From Elioraea sp. Yellowstone (lineage in GTDB: Bacteria > Pseudomonadota > Alphaproteobacteria > Acetobacterales > Acetobacteraceae), in the NCBI RefSeq assembly GCF_006704265.1, contig NZ_VIKA01000027.1, forward strand, positions 1 through 32,550: 32,550 bases of DNA, given 5' to 3'. The notes under the pieces are model-generated. The model did not search any database and was not told where the DNA came from. It saw nothing but the letters and a program-made list of their open reading frames with translations. The translations under genes were made by a program, and so were the position numbers. Positions 21,103-29,276 of the stretch are shown piece by piece. How positions within the stretch are numbered: position 1 is the stretch's first letter; each line of letters starts with the position of its first letter.

Positions 21103-21417
21103 CCTCGTCCCTCCCGGCCACCCCGCCGCCCGGCGCCGCAGCGCAGGCGGCCCGTACAGCCATGGGCGTCGGTCATGCGCGTGTCCCATCAGGGTTGCTC
21201 GCGCGCGCATCATCGCGACGCACCCCAGGTGAAGTCGATTTAACTCGCCGTGCACGTCGGTTCGGCTAGTGTGACGGCGCTGGTGCGGCGGCGCAGCCCG
21301 GACATACCGGGCCCGGGATGGATGATCCCCGGCTGCCCAGCCGACGGATGGGGGCTTCCGTATGGCGGTCGGCAGCGGGTCTGTCGCCGACGCGGGCTGG
21401 GGGGACGAAGGGGAATC
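21103..21417. other. Divergent intergenic region between DUF1194 paralog 2 and exoD
   Basis: These 315 bases carry promoters for both directions by position, but I find no convincing -35/-10 pair. The only structure seen is CCCGG (21297-21301)/CCGGG (21307-21311) and neighbouring GC-rich repeats. The frame to the left of 21418 is open but lacks coding similarity. Confidence 0.35.
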
Positions 21418-22116
21418 GTGCAGGACGCGTCCGAGCTAGGGTTGCGCCCCGCGCCGGGCGGATGGACCGAGGCCGAACCGCCGCCCCCGCTGCCGGAGGG
21501 CGGCAATGGCCGCCACCTGCCGGTCTCCGCCCTGATGCTGGAACTCGCGCGTGCCTGGCCGAAGCCGCGCATCTCGCTCGGCGAGATGATCCACGCCTTC
21601 GGCGCCCGCGGCTACGGCATCCTGATCATCCTGTTCGCGCTGCCCAACCTCCTGCCGATCTACATCCCGGGCTGGTCGCCGATCTTCGGCATCCCGCTCG
21701 CGATCGTCTGCCTGCAGCTCGCGCTCGGCTTTCCCGAGCCGCGCCTGCCGCGCCTCCTGACCGAGCGTTCGATGAAGCGCGAGGACCTGCACATGATCGT
21801 CGAGAAGGCGATCCCCTGGGTGCGGCGCATCGAACGCTATGTCCGTCCGCGTCCGTCGGTGCTGACCGGCTGGAAGGCCGATCGCCTGGTCGGCGCGTAC
21901 GGGGTGTTCCTCGCCCTGCTCGTGATCGTGCCGCTGCCCTTCACCAACGGCCCCCCGAGCCTCGCCTGCGCGATCATGGCGATGGGCCTCCTGGAGGAGG
22001 ACAGCCGCGCGGTCGTCGTCGGCGCGGTCGTCGGGATCGGCGCGACCCTGCTCGCGCTCTCGATCATCGGCGGGCTGTTCTGGGTGGTGGTGAAGGCGAT
22101 CGGCTTCGCGTTCTGA
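21418..22116 (+). CDS. exoD: Exopolysaccharide synthesis protein ExoD family
   Basis: A 232-residue inner-membrane protein of the ExoD family, first linked to exopolysaccharide production and nodule invasion in Sinorhizobium; the biochemical function is unknown. Seen: SLGEMIHAFGARGYGILIILFALPNLLP (in parts SLGEMIHAFGARGYG and FALPNLLP), PIFGIPLAIVCLQLALG, RWR-like RRIERYVRPRP before the second membrane block, and PLPFTNGPPSLACAIMAMGL, followed by a C-terminal membrane helix. About four to five hydrophobic segments. GTG 21418 is chosen because AAGGGGA lies directly upstream and the length suits the family; ATG 21250 would add 56 non-homologous residues. Confidence 0.88.
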   Translation: MQDASELGLRPAPGGWTEAEPPPPLPEGGNGRHLPVSALMLELARAWPKPRISLGEMIHAFGARGYGILIILFALPNLLPIYIPGWSPIFGIPLAIVCLQLALGFPEPRLPRLLTERSMKREDLHMIVEKAIPWVRRIERYVRPRPSVLTGWKADRLVGAYGVFLALLVIVPLPFTNGPPSLACAIMAMGLLEEDSRAVVVGAVVGIGATLLALSIIGGLFWVVVKAIGFAF

Positions 22117-22160
22117 GCGGCCACTTCCGCCTCGCTCACATCCGCGCTAGCGTACCCGCG

Positions 22161-22341
22161 GCGCCGGTGGCCCGCACGGGCTGAAACGGGAACGCGGTCG
22201 GGGGCGACAGCCCCGAAGCCGCGGCTGCCCCCGCAACTGTGGGCGGAGGGCGGCCTGCCACATGCCACTGGGGCTCCGCCCCGGGAAGGCGGCAGGCCGC
22301 AAAGGAGGACATCCGACTCCGCGAGCCAGGAGACCGGCCGG
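22161..22341 (+). ncRNA. Cobalamin (B12) riboswitch
   Basis: The conserved core elements occur in order: GAAACGGGAACGCGGT (about 22183-22198), CCGAAGCCGCGGCTGCCCCCGCAACTGT (short pieces CCGAAGCCG and CCCCGCAACTG, 22212-22239), the B12-box-like GCCACTG (22264-22270), CGGGAAGGC (22282-22290), and the 3' GAGCCAGGAGACC (22323-22335). These match adenosylcobalamin-type riboswitches. It precedes a BtuB-type receptor gene, the expected target for repression when B12 is plentiful. Open reading frames across 22117-22513 are not coding. Confidence 0.95.
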
Positions 22342-22460
22342 CGCCGGTCGTTCGCGCGCGTCGGGCGGGGTGCACCGGCGCAACGGACCGAGTCCGCATG
22401 CGGCGACACCGGCCTGGACCTGCCGCGCGAGGAGGCGGACGAGACGTGCTGACATCGCCC

Positions 22461-22510
22461 CGGCTTCCGGCACGGCGGGACCTCGGCCGTCCCTGCCACC
22501 ACGGGAGCCG
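22461..22510 (+). promoter_or_regulatory. Predicted RBS-sequestering hairpin of the B12 leader
   Basis: CGGCTTCCG (22461-22469) can pair over all nine bases (one G-U) with CGGGAGCCG (22502-22510), which contains the SD GGGAG of the receptor gene. Nested inside, GGCGGGAC (22474-22481) pairs with GTCCC-T-GCC (22489-22497) with one bulge. This fits translational control by the riboswitch. Folding energies were not calculated. Confidence 0.55.
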
Positions 22511-22513
22511 ACC

Positions 22514-24478
22514 TTGCGCACATATTCGCTCGCCTGCGCGGCCGCCGCCGCGCTGATCGCCACGCCTGCCGCGGGCCAGAACGGCCCGCCGCTCAGCACC
22601 CTGCCCGAGACGGTCGTCACCGCGACGCGCATCCCGACGCCGATCGAGCGCATCCCCGCCGGCGTGACGGTGATCGATCGCGCGACCATCGAGGCGCGGG
22701 GCTATCGCAGCCTGGCCGAGGCGCTCGCCGGCGTGCCGGGGCTCGGCGTGGTGCAGTCGGGCGGCACCGGCCAGACCACCAGCGCCTTCCTGCGCGGCAC
22801 CAATTCCGGGCACGTGCTGGTGCTGCGCGACGGCATGCCGCTCAACGATCCCTCGACGCCGCAGGGCCTGTTCGATTTCGGCAACGACCTGCTGTCGGAC
22901 GTGGAGCGGATCGAGGTGATCCGCGGGCCGATGTCCGGGCTCTACGGCTCGGGCGCGATCGGCGGGGTGGTGAACCTGATCACGCGCTCGGGCCGCGGCA
23001 CCGGCCGTCCCTTCACCGCGACCGGCGAGATCGCGGGCGGGTCGCAGTCCACCGCCGCGGCGAGCGCGGCCGTCGCGGGCGAGACGCGCGGCTTCGACTA
23101 CGCGCTGGTCGGCCAGGGACTCTCGACGCAGGGCTTCAACATCGTCCCGCGCCGGCTCGCGACCTCGATCGGCGAACGCGACGGCGCCCGCATCGGCACC
23201 GCGACCGCCCATCTCGGCGCGCAGCTCGGCGAGCGGTTCCGCGTCTTCGGCTTCGCGCGTTGGCGCGAGAACAAGGCGGATCTGGATCAGGCTGGCCGGG
23301 ACGATCCGAACTACACCGCGCGCAACCGCTCCGGGATGTGGCGCACGGGCGTCGAGGGCGCAGTGATCCCGGGCTGGCTCGACACCACGCTCGCGGTCGG
23401 GCAGTCGCGCGACAGCCGCCAGTTCCGCGACCGGCCCGACCAGTTCCCGTTCTCCGGCAGCGACGATTCGCGCTATCTCGGCACGCGCACGGTCTACCAG
23501 TGGGACAGCACGCTGCGCCTGCCGGATGCCGGCCCGGTGGATGCCGCCGCGGTCACCTTCGGGCTGCAGCGGATCGAGGACCGCGTCGATGTGCAGGTGC
23601 GCTTCGACGGCCCGTTCGGCCCGTTCAACCAGGATGTCGATCGGGGCACGCGCAACGATGCCGGGTATCTCGGCGCGCAGTTCCGGCTGTTCCGGCGCCT
23701 CGACCTGACGGCGAACCTGCGCCACGAGGCGCCACGCGACTTCGCCGACACCACCACCTGGCGCCTGGGTGGGGTGCTCGCGCTGCCGGAGGTCGCGCTC
23801 ACGGTGCACGCGGCCTACGGCACCTCGTTCCGCGCCCCGACGCTGTTCGACCTGTTCGGCGTCGGCAGTTTCGGCTTCCGCGGCAATCCGAATCTCAGGC
23901 CCGAGAAGGGACGCGGCGGCGAGGCGGGGGTCGCGCTCGACCTCGGCGCCCTCGGCCTGCCGCCCGGACGGCTCTCGGCGACCTATTTCCGCACCCGCAT
24001 CACCGACCTGATCGACGACGATCCGGCCTTCACCACGCGCATCAATGTCGGGCGCGTCGAGATCGAGGGGGTGGAGAGCGCGTTCGACATGACCCTCGCG
24101 CCGTGGCTTGCGCTGCACGCCGCCCATGCCTGGACGGTGGCGCAGGACGCCGACAGCGGACTGCAACTGCTGCGTCGGCCGCGCCACCAGGGCAGCCTGG
24201 CCGCGACGCTGCGGGCCGATCCGCGGCTCTCGCTCACGCCCGAGCTCCTGGTGTTCGGCCCGGCGGCGGACGCGATCTACGCCGACAGCGGCGCGTTCCT
24301 CGGCCGCGGCACCAACCCGGGCGGCGTGGTGGTGAATCTGACCGCGCGCTGGCGCGCGACGGAGACGCTCGAGTTCTTCGCGCTCGGCCGCAACATCACG
24401 AACAGCCGCTACGAGCCGGCGAACAGCTACGTGGTGCCCGGCGCGGCCGTGCTGGTGGGGCTGCGCGCCGGGCTCTGA
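22514..24478 (+). CDS. btuB: TonB-dependent outer-membrane receptor, BtuB-like (cobalamin uptake)
   Basis: A 654-residue outer-membrane barrel. The signal peptide covers residues 1 to about 21 (SLACAAAAALIATPAAGQ), then the TonB box ETVVTATR, a plug domain with GYRSLAEALAGVPGLGVVQSG (short: EALAGVPGLGV), FLRGTNSGHVLVLRDG, VERIEVIRGPMSGLYGSGAIGG (short: IEVIRGPMSGLYGSGAIGG), and a C-terminal beta barrel ending in hydrophobic-aromatic alternation (PGAAVLVGLRAGL). The start is TTG 22514: GGGAG at 22503-22507 is well spaced and no in-frame ATG lies close. The upstream cobalamin riboswitch supports vitamin B12 as cargo. The stop codon lies inside a 20-bp hairpin stem. Confidence 0.93.
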   Translation: MRTYSLACAAAAALIATPAAGQNGPPLSTLPETVVTATRIPTPIERIPAGVTVIDRATIEARGYRSLAEALAGVPGLGVVQSGGTGQTTSAFLRGTNSGHVLVLRDGMPLNDPSTPQGLFDFGNDLLSDVERIEVIRGPMSGLYGSGAIGGVVNLITRSGRGTGRPFTATGEIAGGSQSTAAASAAVAGETRGFDYALVGQGLSTQGFNIVPRRLATSIGERDGARIGTATAHLGAQLGERFRVFGFARWRENKADLDQAGRDDPNYTARNRSGMWRTGVEGAVIPGWLDTTLAVGQSRDSRQFRDRPDQFPFSGSDDSRYLGTRTVYQWDSTLRLPDAGPVDAAAVTFGLQRIEDRVDVQVRFDGPFGPFNQDVDRGTRNDAGYLGAQFRLFRRLDLTANLRHEAPRDFADTTTWRLGGVLALPEVALTVHAAYGTSFRAPTLFDLFGVGSFGFRGNPNLRPEKGRGGEAGVALDLGALGLPPGRLSATYFRTRITDLIDDDPAFTTRINVGRVEIEGVESAFDMTLAPWLALHAAHAWTVAQDADSGLQLLRRPRHQGSLAATLRADPRLSLTPELLVFGPAADAIYADSGAFLGRGTNPGGVVVNLTARWRATETLEFFALGRNITNSRYEPANSYVVPGAAVLVGLRAGL

Positions 24479-24520
24479 TACCCTCCGCACAAAGGCTCGA
24501 CCTTTGTGCGGAGGGTATCA
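24476..24520. terminator. 20-bp perfect hairpin containing the btuB stop codon
   Basis: Bases 24476-24495 (starting TGATACCC, the TGA being the btuB stop) are perfectly complementary to 24501-24520, with a CTCGA loop. The stem is long and without mismatches; no T-tract follows. Probably a strong rho-independent-like terminator or mRNA 3' stabiliser. Confidence 0.65.
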
Positions 24521-24560
24521 CGCGCGGGGCTGGTGGGGCGGCCGCGCGCGAACATGACCC

Positions 24561-24603
24561 CAGACCAGCCCGCCGAAGGTCAAACCTTCAGCGGGCAGGT
24601 CTG
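24561..24603. terminator. Second hairpin between convergent btuB and wrbA
   Basis: CAGACC (24561-24566), GCCCGC (24568-24573) and GAAGGT (24575-24580) pair with ACCTTC (24584-24589), GCGGGC (24591-24596) and GGTCTG (24598-24603): 18 bp with A-A and C-A mismatches and a CAA loop. It is 18 bases beyond the wrbA stop, so it likely serves the minus-strand transcript. Confidence 0.55.
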
Positions 24604-24621
24604 AGGCCCCGGCCTCCGGGT

Positions 24622-25218
24622 TCAGCCGAACAGCTTCGCCGCCACCTCGGCGACGCGCCTGCCCTGGAAGCGGGCGATCGCAAGCTCCTGCGCCAGCGGC
24701 TGGCGCTCGCCCTTCGGGCCCGCGATCGTGCCGGCGCCGTAGGGGCTGCCGCCGTGCGCCACCGAGAGGTCCATCAGCTCGGGCGGACCGTAGCCCGGGG
24801 GCACATAGACCATGCCGTGGTGCAGCAGCGTGGGAAGCAGCGTCAGGATCGTGCTCTCGTTGCCGCCGCCGGTCGCGGTCGAGGTGAAGATCGATCCGAC
24901 CTTGCCGTAGAGCTTGCCCTCCATCCAGAGCCGGCCGGTCTGGTCGAGGAAGTTGCGCATCTGTGCCGCCGCATTGCCGAAGCGCGTCGGCGTGCCGAAC
25001 ACGATCGCGTCGTACTCGGGCAGTTCCTCCACCGCGGCGATCGGCGCGGCCTGGTCGAGCTTCGCGCCCGCGGCCCTGGCGACCTCGGCCGGCATCAGCT
25101 CGGGCACGCGCTTGACGGTCGCGGCGGCGCCCGCCTCGCGCGCCCCTTCGGCGACCGCCTGCGCCATGGTCTCGATATGGCCGTACATCGAGTAGTAGAG
25201 GACGAGCACCTTCGCCAT
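24622..25218 (-). CDS. wrbA: NAD(P)H:quinone oxidoreductase, WrbA type
   Basis: A 198-residue flavodoxin-like FMN enzyme performing two-electron reduction of quinones, guarding against semiquinone and ROS formation. The N-terminal phosphate loop is [30 protein letters not shown] and the [13 protein letters not shown] loop are characteristic of WrbA, as are the GMVYVPPGY and [12 protein letters not shown] segments that shape the FMN/quinone site. Length equals E. coli WrbA (198). ATG 25218 has AAGGGGAG upstream; the frame extends to 25296 without similarity. Transcribed divergently from the amidohydrolase gene and convergently with btuB. Confidence 0.95.
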   Translation of the reverse strand: MAKVLVLYYSMYGHIETMAQAVAEGAREAGAAATVKRVPELMPAEVARAAGAKLDQAAPIAAVEELPEYDAIVFGTPTRFGNAAAQMRNFLDQTGRLWMEGKLYGKVGSIFTSTATGGGNESTILTLLPTLLHHGMVYVPPGYGPPELMDLSVAHGGSPYGAGTIAGPKGERQPLAQELAIARFQGRRVAEVAAKLFG

Positions 25219-25388
25219 GATCCGCTCCCCTTCGGTGTGGTGGCGCCTATCTGGCGGCGAGGCGCGCGCCGGTCCAGACGGGTGGCGTGATGGCACGGAT
25301 CGGCCAGGCCGATGCGGGGCGGCCCGTTGGCAAGGGGGCGCGCATGGTGCACGGTCCGGCCGAGGATCGCGGCGTTGGAGACAGGCGG

Positions 25389-26660
25389 ATGGCGGGTGGA
25401 GCGGCGGCGGATGCGGTCGCGGCGGTGAGCGAGGGCCGCCTGTGGGACCGCCTGATGGCGATGGCGCGGATCGGCGGGTTCACGACCGAGGAGGGGCACG
25501 AGGGGGTGAACCGCCCGTGCCTCACGCCGCTCGACCGCGAGGCGCGGCGGCTCCTGATCGGCTGGGCGCAGGCGGCGGGCGCATCGGTCTCCGTCGATCC
25601 GGCGGCGAACCTGTTCCTGCGCTGGGAGGGGACGGATCCGTCGCTCGCGCCGGTGCTGACCGGCAGCCACATGGACACGCAGCCGCAGGGCGGGCGGTTC
25701 GACGGCATCTACGGCGTGCTCGCCGGGCTGGAGGCGATCGAGGCGCTGGCGGCGTCGGGAGTGCGGCCGCGGCGGCCGGTCGAGGTCGTGGCCTGGACCA
25801 ACGAGGAGGGCGGTCGTTTCGCGCCCGGCTGCACCGGCAGCATGAGCTTCGCCGGCTTCAAGCCGATGAGCGCGTTCGACGACATCGTCGATGCCGAGGG
25901 CGTGCGCTATGCTGATGCGCTCGCCGCGCAGCTCGCCGAGGAGGCCGACCTGCCGCGCCGCCCCCTCGGCTACGTGCCACACGCCTATGTCGAGGCGCAT
26001 ATCGAGCAGGGGCCGCGGCTCGAGGCCGAGGGCCAGGACATCGGCGTGGTGACGGGAATCCAGGGCAGCCGCTGGTTCACGGTGACGGTGGAAGGGCGGA
26101 CCGATCATGCCGGCACGACGCCGCTCTCCTTGCGCAAGGATGCGGTGCAGGACGCGTTGCGCGCGATCGCGGCGTTGAACGCGCTGATGCACGATCCGAC
26201 GGATGTGCTGCGCTTCACGGTGGGATCGATCGCGGTGGAGCCGGGCACCTCGAACAGCGTGGCGCGCCGGGTCGTGTTCACGATCGACTTCCGCCATCCG
26301 GACGAGGCCGTGTTGCGGCCGCGCGGCGATGCGATCGCGGGTGTCGTGCAGGCGGCGCTGAAGGCGTGCACGGCGCGGGTGCACGAGCGGTTCACGGCGT
26401 GGCCGGCCGATTTCGGCCCGACGGTGCCGGAGGCGGTGGCGCGGGCGGCGGCTTCGCAGGGGCTGAAGGCGATCCGTCTGCCGTCGGGGGCGTTCCATGA
26501 CGCGCAGTTCCTGGTGCCCGTGTGCCCGACGGGGATGATCTTCATCCCGTGTCGTGGCGGGGTGAGTCACCATCCGAGCGAGTATGCGGAGCCGCGCGCG
26601 TGCGCGAACGGTGCACGGGTGCTGACGGAGGCCGTGCTCGAGCTGGCCGGGGGACCGTAA
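25389..26660 (+). CDS. M20-family allantoate amidohydrolase / N-carbamoyl-L-amino-acid hydrolase
   Basis: A 423-residue (from ATG 25389) dinuclear-metal hydrolase of the AllC/HyuC/beta-ureidopropionase group. Metal-binding and catalytic motifs: GSHMDTQ (His94, Asp96), GGRFDGIYG (Asp105), TNEEGGRF (Glu139/140), HIEQGPRLE, and the dimerisation-domain [10 protein letters not shown], with SGAFHDAQF near the C-terminus. Such enzymes hydrolyse allantoate or N-carbamoyl amino acids to release ammonia and carbon dioxide. The puuE remnant 0.94 kb downstream argues for a purine/ureide context, but the substrate is not settled. Starts at 25344 (AAGGGGG SD) and 25287 (GTG) are in frame; 25389 (GGAG, 8-base spacing) best fits the family length. 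Confidence 0.88.
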   Translation: MAGGAAADAVAAVSEGRLWDRLMAMARIGGFTTEEGHEGVNRPCLTPLDREARRLLIGWAQAAGASVSVDPAANLFLRWEGTDPSLAPVLTGSHMDTQPQGGRFDGIYGVLAGLEAIEALAASGVRPRRPVEVVAWTNEEGGRFAPGCTGSMSFAGFKPMSAFDDIVDAEGVRYADALAAQLAEEADLPRRPLGYVPHAYVEAHIEQGPRLEAEGQDIGVVTGIQGSRWFTVTVEGRTDHAGTTPLSLRKDAVQDALRAIAALNALMHDPTDVLRFTVGSIAVEPGTSNSVARRVVFTIDFRHPDEAVLRPRGDAIAGVVQAALKACTARVHERFTAWPADFGPTVPEAVARAAASQGLKAIRLPSGAFHDAQFLVPVCPTGMIFIPCRGGVSHHPSEYAEPRACANGARVLTEAVLELAGGP

Positions 26661-26701
26661 GGCTCCCGCCCTCCCCGGAGGCACCATCTCCGGCAGGAGG
26701 T

Positions 26702-26728
26702 GCGGGGGAACCACCGAGGTTCCCCCGC
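26702..26728 (+). terminator. Terminator-like hairpin between the amidohydrolase and pdxY
   Basis: GCGGGGGAACC (26702-26712) pairs perfectly with GGTTCCCCCGC (26718-26728) around an ACCGA loop. The following bases TGTTCCTTCCTC are pyrimidine-rich, the closest to a U-tract of any hairpin in the window. It lies 22 bases before the pdxY start and may separate the two genes or modulate pdxY. Confidence 0.55.
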
Positions 26729-26750
26729 TGTTCCTTCCTCGGAGTTCTCG

Positions 26751-27602
26751 ATGAAGATCCTCTCCATCCAGTCCTGGGTGTCCCACGGCCATGCCGGCAA
26801 CGCGGCGGCGGTCTTCCCGCTGCAGCGACTCGGCGCCGAGGTGGTCGCCGTGCACACGGTGCTGTTCTCCAACCACACCGGCTACGGCGCCTGGCGCGGT
26901 GCCGTCGTCGATCCGTCGCTCGTCCGCGAGGTGGTCGCCGGCGTGGAGGAACGCGGCTCGCTCGCCGACACGGACGCGCTGCTCACCGGCTACCTGGGCG
27001 ACGCGGCGATCGGGGAGGCCGTGCTCGAGGCGCATGCGCGGCTGACCCGCGCCAACCCGCGCGCCCTCTGGTGCTGCGATCCGGTGATCGGCGATGTGGG
27101 CCGCGGCGTGTTCGTCCGCCCCGGCATCCCCGAGTTCTTCCGCGACCGCTGCGTGCCGGCGGCTGACATCCTGACGCCGAACCATTTCGAGCTCGATTGG
27201 CTGACCGGCGGCGAGACCCGCACCCTGCCCGCGCTGTGCCGCGCCGCGCGCGGCCTGCTCGCGCGCGGGCCGAAGCGCATCCTGGTCACGTCGCTCACGG
27301 TCGAGGACACGCCCGCGGAGGCGATCGACGTGGTGGCGCTCGACGCGGCGGAGGCCTATCGCGTGCGCATCCCGCGGCTGCCGATCGTCGGCAGGGGCAC
27401 CGGAGACGTGATCGCGGCGCTGTTCCTCGCCCACACGCTCGCCGGCCTGCCGGTCGCGGAGGGTCTCGCGCGTGCGGTCTCCTCGCTGCACGGGGTGCTG
27501 GCGGCCACCGTCGCGGCCGGACGCGAGGAGATGGCGCTCGTCGCCGCGCAGGCGGAACTCGTGGCCCCCTCGCGGCTGTTCACCCCGGAGCGCCTGGCAT
27601 GA
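26751..27602 (+). CDS. pdxY: Pyridoxal kinase, PdxY type
   Basis: A 283-residue ribokinase-fold enzyme that phosphorylates pyridoxal in the vitamin B6 salvage pathway, producing the PLP used by, for example, GcvP and the PhnW-like enzyme in this window. Seen: ILSIQSWVSHGHAGNAAAVFPLQRLG (short: SHGHAGNAAAVFPLQRLG), SNHTGYGAWRG, GYLGDAA, CDPVIGDVGRGVFV, LTPNHFELDWLTG, and the catalytic GRGTGDVIAALFLAH, in which the Asp after GTG activates the 5'-hydroxyl. ATG 26751 starts directly at the conserved first strand. The stop shares ATGA with the start of the puuE remnant. Confidence 0.94.
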   Translation: MKILSIQSWVSHGHAGNAAAVFPLQRLGAEVVAVHTVLFSNHTGYGAWRGAVVDPSLVREVVAGVEERGSLADTDALLTGYLGDAAIGEAVLEAHARLTRANPRALWCCDPVIGDVGRGVFVRPGIPEFFRDRCVPAADILTPNHFELDWLTGGETRTLPALCRAARGLLARGPKRILVTSLTVEDTPAEAIDVVALDAAEAYRVRIPRLPIVGRGTGDVIAALFLAHTLAGLPVAEGLARAVSSLHGVLAATVAAGREEMALVAAQAELVAPSRLFTPERLA

Positions 27603-27700
27603 GCAACCCCTACGATCCCCGCATCTCCGGCTACCCGCGCGACATGGTCGGCGACGGCCGCACCCCGCCCGATCCGGAACGGCCGGGCGCGGCGCGGTCG
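27599..27700 (+). pseudogene. Truncated allantoinase (puuE) remnant
   Basis: From ATG 27599, which overlaps the pdxY stop, about 33 codons read like the N-terminus of PuuE-type (polysaccharide-deacetylase-fold) allantoinase: YPRDMVGDG, then RTPPDPERPG and AAR, comparable to the family's YPRD(L/M)(I/V)GxG..PPxPxWPGxAR. Similarity stops at about 27697. The expected continuation (IAVQFVLNYEEGGE-like) is replaced by Arg-rich non-homologous codons, and the convergent GST gene ends at 27748, leaving no room for the other roughly 280 residues. The remainder has therefore been deleted or moved. The family call comes from memory of the motif, without a search. Confidence 0.65.
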
Positions 27701-27710
27701 CGTCGTGTCA

Positions 27711-27750
27711 GGTCGATCGACCGGGAGAGGGCCGACCGTGACCGCGGTCA
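27711..27750. other. Two 12-bp palindromes at the puuE-remnant/GST junction
   Basis: GGTCGATCGACC (27711-27722) and TGACCGCGGTCA (27739-27750) are perfect 12-bp palindromes; the second includes the stop codon of the minus-strand GST gene. They lie where the puuE similarity breaks off. Possible terminator remnants or deletion-junction sequences; short palindromes are also common by chance in such GC-rich DNA. Confidence 0.3.
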
Positions 27751-28467
27751 GCCGCAGGCCTCGCCGGCCGGAGCCATCCCGGCCGCGGCGAGCGCGCGCG
27801 CCCCTTCGCCGTCGCAGGCCTGGTCCATGCGCGCGAGCCAGGCCGACAGGACGTCCGCGCGTTCCAGGGGCGGCAGGCGGCTGACCATGCGCCACCACAT
27901 GAACGTGCCGTAGAGCGCATAATCGGCGTAGTTCGGCGCCGCACCGGCGAGATAGGCCTGCTTCGCCAGCACACGGCGCGCCGGTTCGAACAGCAGGCGG
28001 AACGCGGGAAGTTCCGCCTTCGGATCGGGGCACACCTCCTCGAGCCTCCTGCCGAAGCGCTTCTCGCGCGTCGCGCGGAAATAGGCGCGATCGCCCGGAT
28101 CGAGGCTGGCGTAGATGTCCATCAGGATCGGCTTCGATGCGTGGAGCTGCACGGTGCGGTCGGTCCAGGCCGCGACGAAGCGCGCGAGGGCGGCGCCGTG
28201 CGTGCCGCCGAACAGGCTCGGCCGGTCCGGGTAGCGCTCCTCCAGGTACTCGGCGATCGCCATGCTGTCGTGCACCCAGGTCTCGCCGTCGCGGATCACC
28301 GGCACCAGCTTCGCCCCCGCCGGCGCGAGGCGATCCTTCTCGACGAGGCGCCAGGGCACGCCCTCGAAGGCCAGCCCCTTGTGGCGCAGGCTCATGCGGG
28401 CGCGCCAGCAATACGGGCTGAACCGGCGGGGCGCGTCCGCACCGGCGAGTTCGTAGAGCGTGATCAT
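27748..28467 (-). CDS. Glutathione S-transferase family protein
   Basis: A 239-residue GST with an N-terminal thioredoxin-like domain (about 1-85): RRFSPYCWRARMSLRHKGL holds the catalytic Ser/Cys region (SPYCWR), then AKLVPVIRDGETWVHDSMAI with the cis-Pro and the Asp-Ser glutathione-binding pair, and IAEYLEERYPDRPSLFG. The C-terminal helical domain contains NYADYALYGTFMWWRMVS. The SPYCWR motif resembles beta-etherase/GstA-like bacterial GSTs. The start ATG 28467 overlaps the stop of the upstream GST by ATGA; ATG 28476 is also in frame. The substrate is unknown. Confidence 0.88.
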   Translation of the reverse strand: MITLYELAGADAPRRFSPYCWRARMSLRHKGLAFEGVPWRLVEKDRLAPAGAKLVPVIRDGETWVHDSMAIAEYLEERYPDRPSLFGGTHGAALARFVAAWTDRTVQLHASKPILMDIYASLDPGDRAYFRATREKRFGRRLEEVCPDPKAELPAFRLLFEPARRVLAKQAYLAGAAPNYADYALYGTFMWWRMVSRLPPLERADVLSAWLARMDQACDGEGARALAAAGMAPAGEACG

Positions 28468-29189
28468 GCCGGGCATGGACCGTGCCGGCCTGCGGCGATG
28501 CTCGCCGCCGTCTGGCCGAACAGGATGCGCCGGCGCTCCTCGTCCATCGGTGCCGGCGCAGCCTGGTAGCGCCTGCCAAGCTCGTAGGCGCGCTGCACGG
28601 CGGGCCGTGCCGCGATGCGCTCGAGCCAGGCCTTCAGCCGCGGGAACTCCTCGATCCTCTGGCCCTGGCGTTCGTGCGGCACCACCCAGGGATAGCAGGC
28701 CATGTCGGCGATCGAGTACTCGCCGGCGAGGAAGTCGCGATCCTCGAGCCGCTTGTCCATGACGCCGTAGAGGCGGTTCACCTCGTTCTCGTAGCGCGCG
28801 ATCGCGTAGGGGATCTTCTCCGGCGCGTAGGCGCGGAAATGATTGTTCTGCCCCGACATCGGCCCGAGCCCGCCCATCTGCCAGAACAGCCACTCGAGCG
28901 TGGCCGTGCGCCCGCGCAGATCGGGGGCGATGAAGCGGCCGAGCTTCTCGGCGAGATAGAGCAGGATCGCCCCCGATTCGAACACGCTGAGCGGCGCGCC
29001 GCCATCGGCCGGGGCGTGATCGACGATCGCCGGAATGCGGTTGTTGGGCGCGATCCTCAGGAACGCGGGATCGAACTGGTCGCCCTGGCCGATGTTGACC
29101 GGCTTGATCGTGTAGGGCGTGCCCGTCTCCTCGAGGAAGATCGTGATCTTGTGACCGTTCGGGGTCGGCCAGTAGTAGAGGTCGATCAT
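28464..29189 (-). CDS. Glutathione S-transferase, YfcG/Nu-class-like (disulfide-bond oxidoreductase)
   Basis: A 241-residue GST closely resembling E. coli YfcG, which has disulfide-bond reductase activity with glutathione. Shared stretches include MIDLYYWPTPNGHKITIFLE, RIAPNNRIPAIVDHAPADGG, FESGAILLYLAEK, LEWLFWQMGGLGPMSGQNNH, IPYAIARYENEVNRLYGV and YSIADMACYPWV. The Thr-Pro-Asn-Gly-His-Lys active-site region is present. ATG 29189 has AGGAG 4-8 bases upstream. It overlaps the second GST, which is less closely related, so the pair is not a recent duplication. Confidence 0.92.
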   Translation of the reverse strand: MIDLYYWPTPNGHKITIFLEETGTPYTIKPVNIGQGDQFDPAFLRIAPNNRIPAIVDHAPADGGAPLSVFESGAILLYLAEKLGRFIAPDLRGRTATLEWLFWQMGGLGPMSGQNNHFRAYAPEKIPYAIARYENEVNRLYGVMDKRLEDRDFLAGEYSIADMACYPWVVPHERQGQRIEEFPRLKAWLERIAARPAVQRAYELGRRYQAAPAPMDEERRRILFGQTAASIAAGRHGPCPA

Positions 29190-29276
29190 GGGGTCTCCTG
29201 CGGAGATGCGCCGGCGCGGGCGTCGATCGCCCGCACGGCCCGACAGGATCGCATGCCGGGCCGGCACCATGCCGCT

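Noticed and set aside
22239-22556. Open frame across the B12 riboswitch
   Set aside because: Coincides with conserved riboswitch elements; no credible start or domain.
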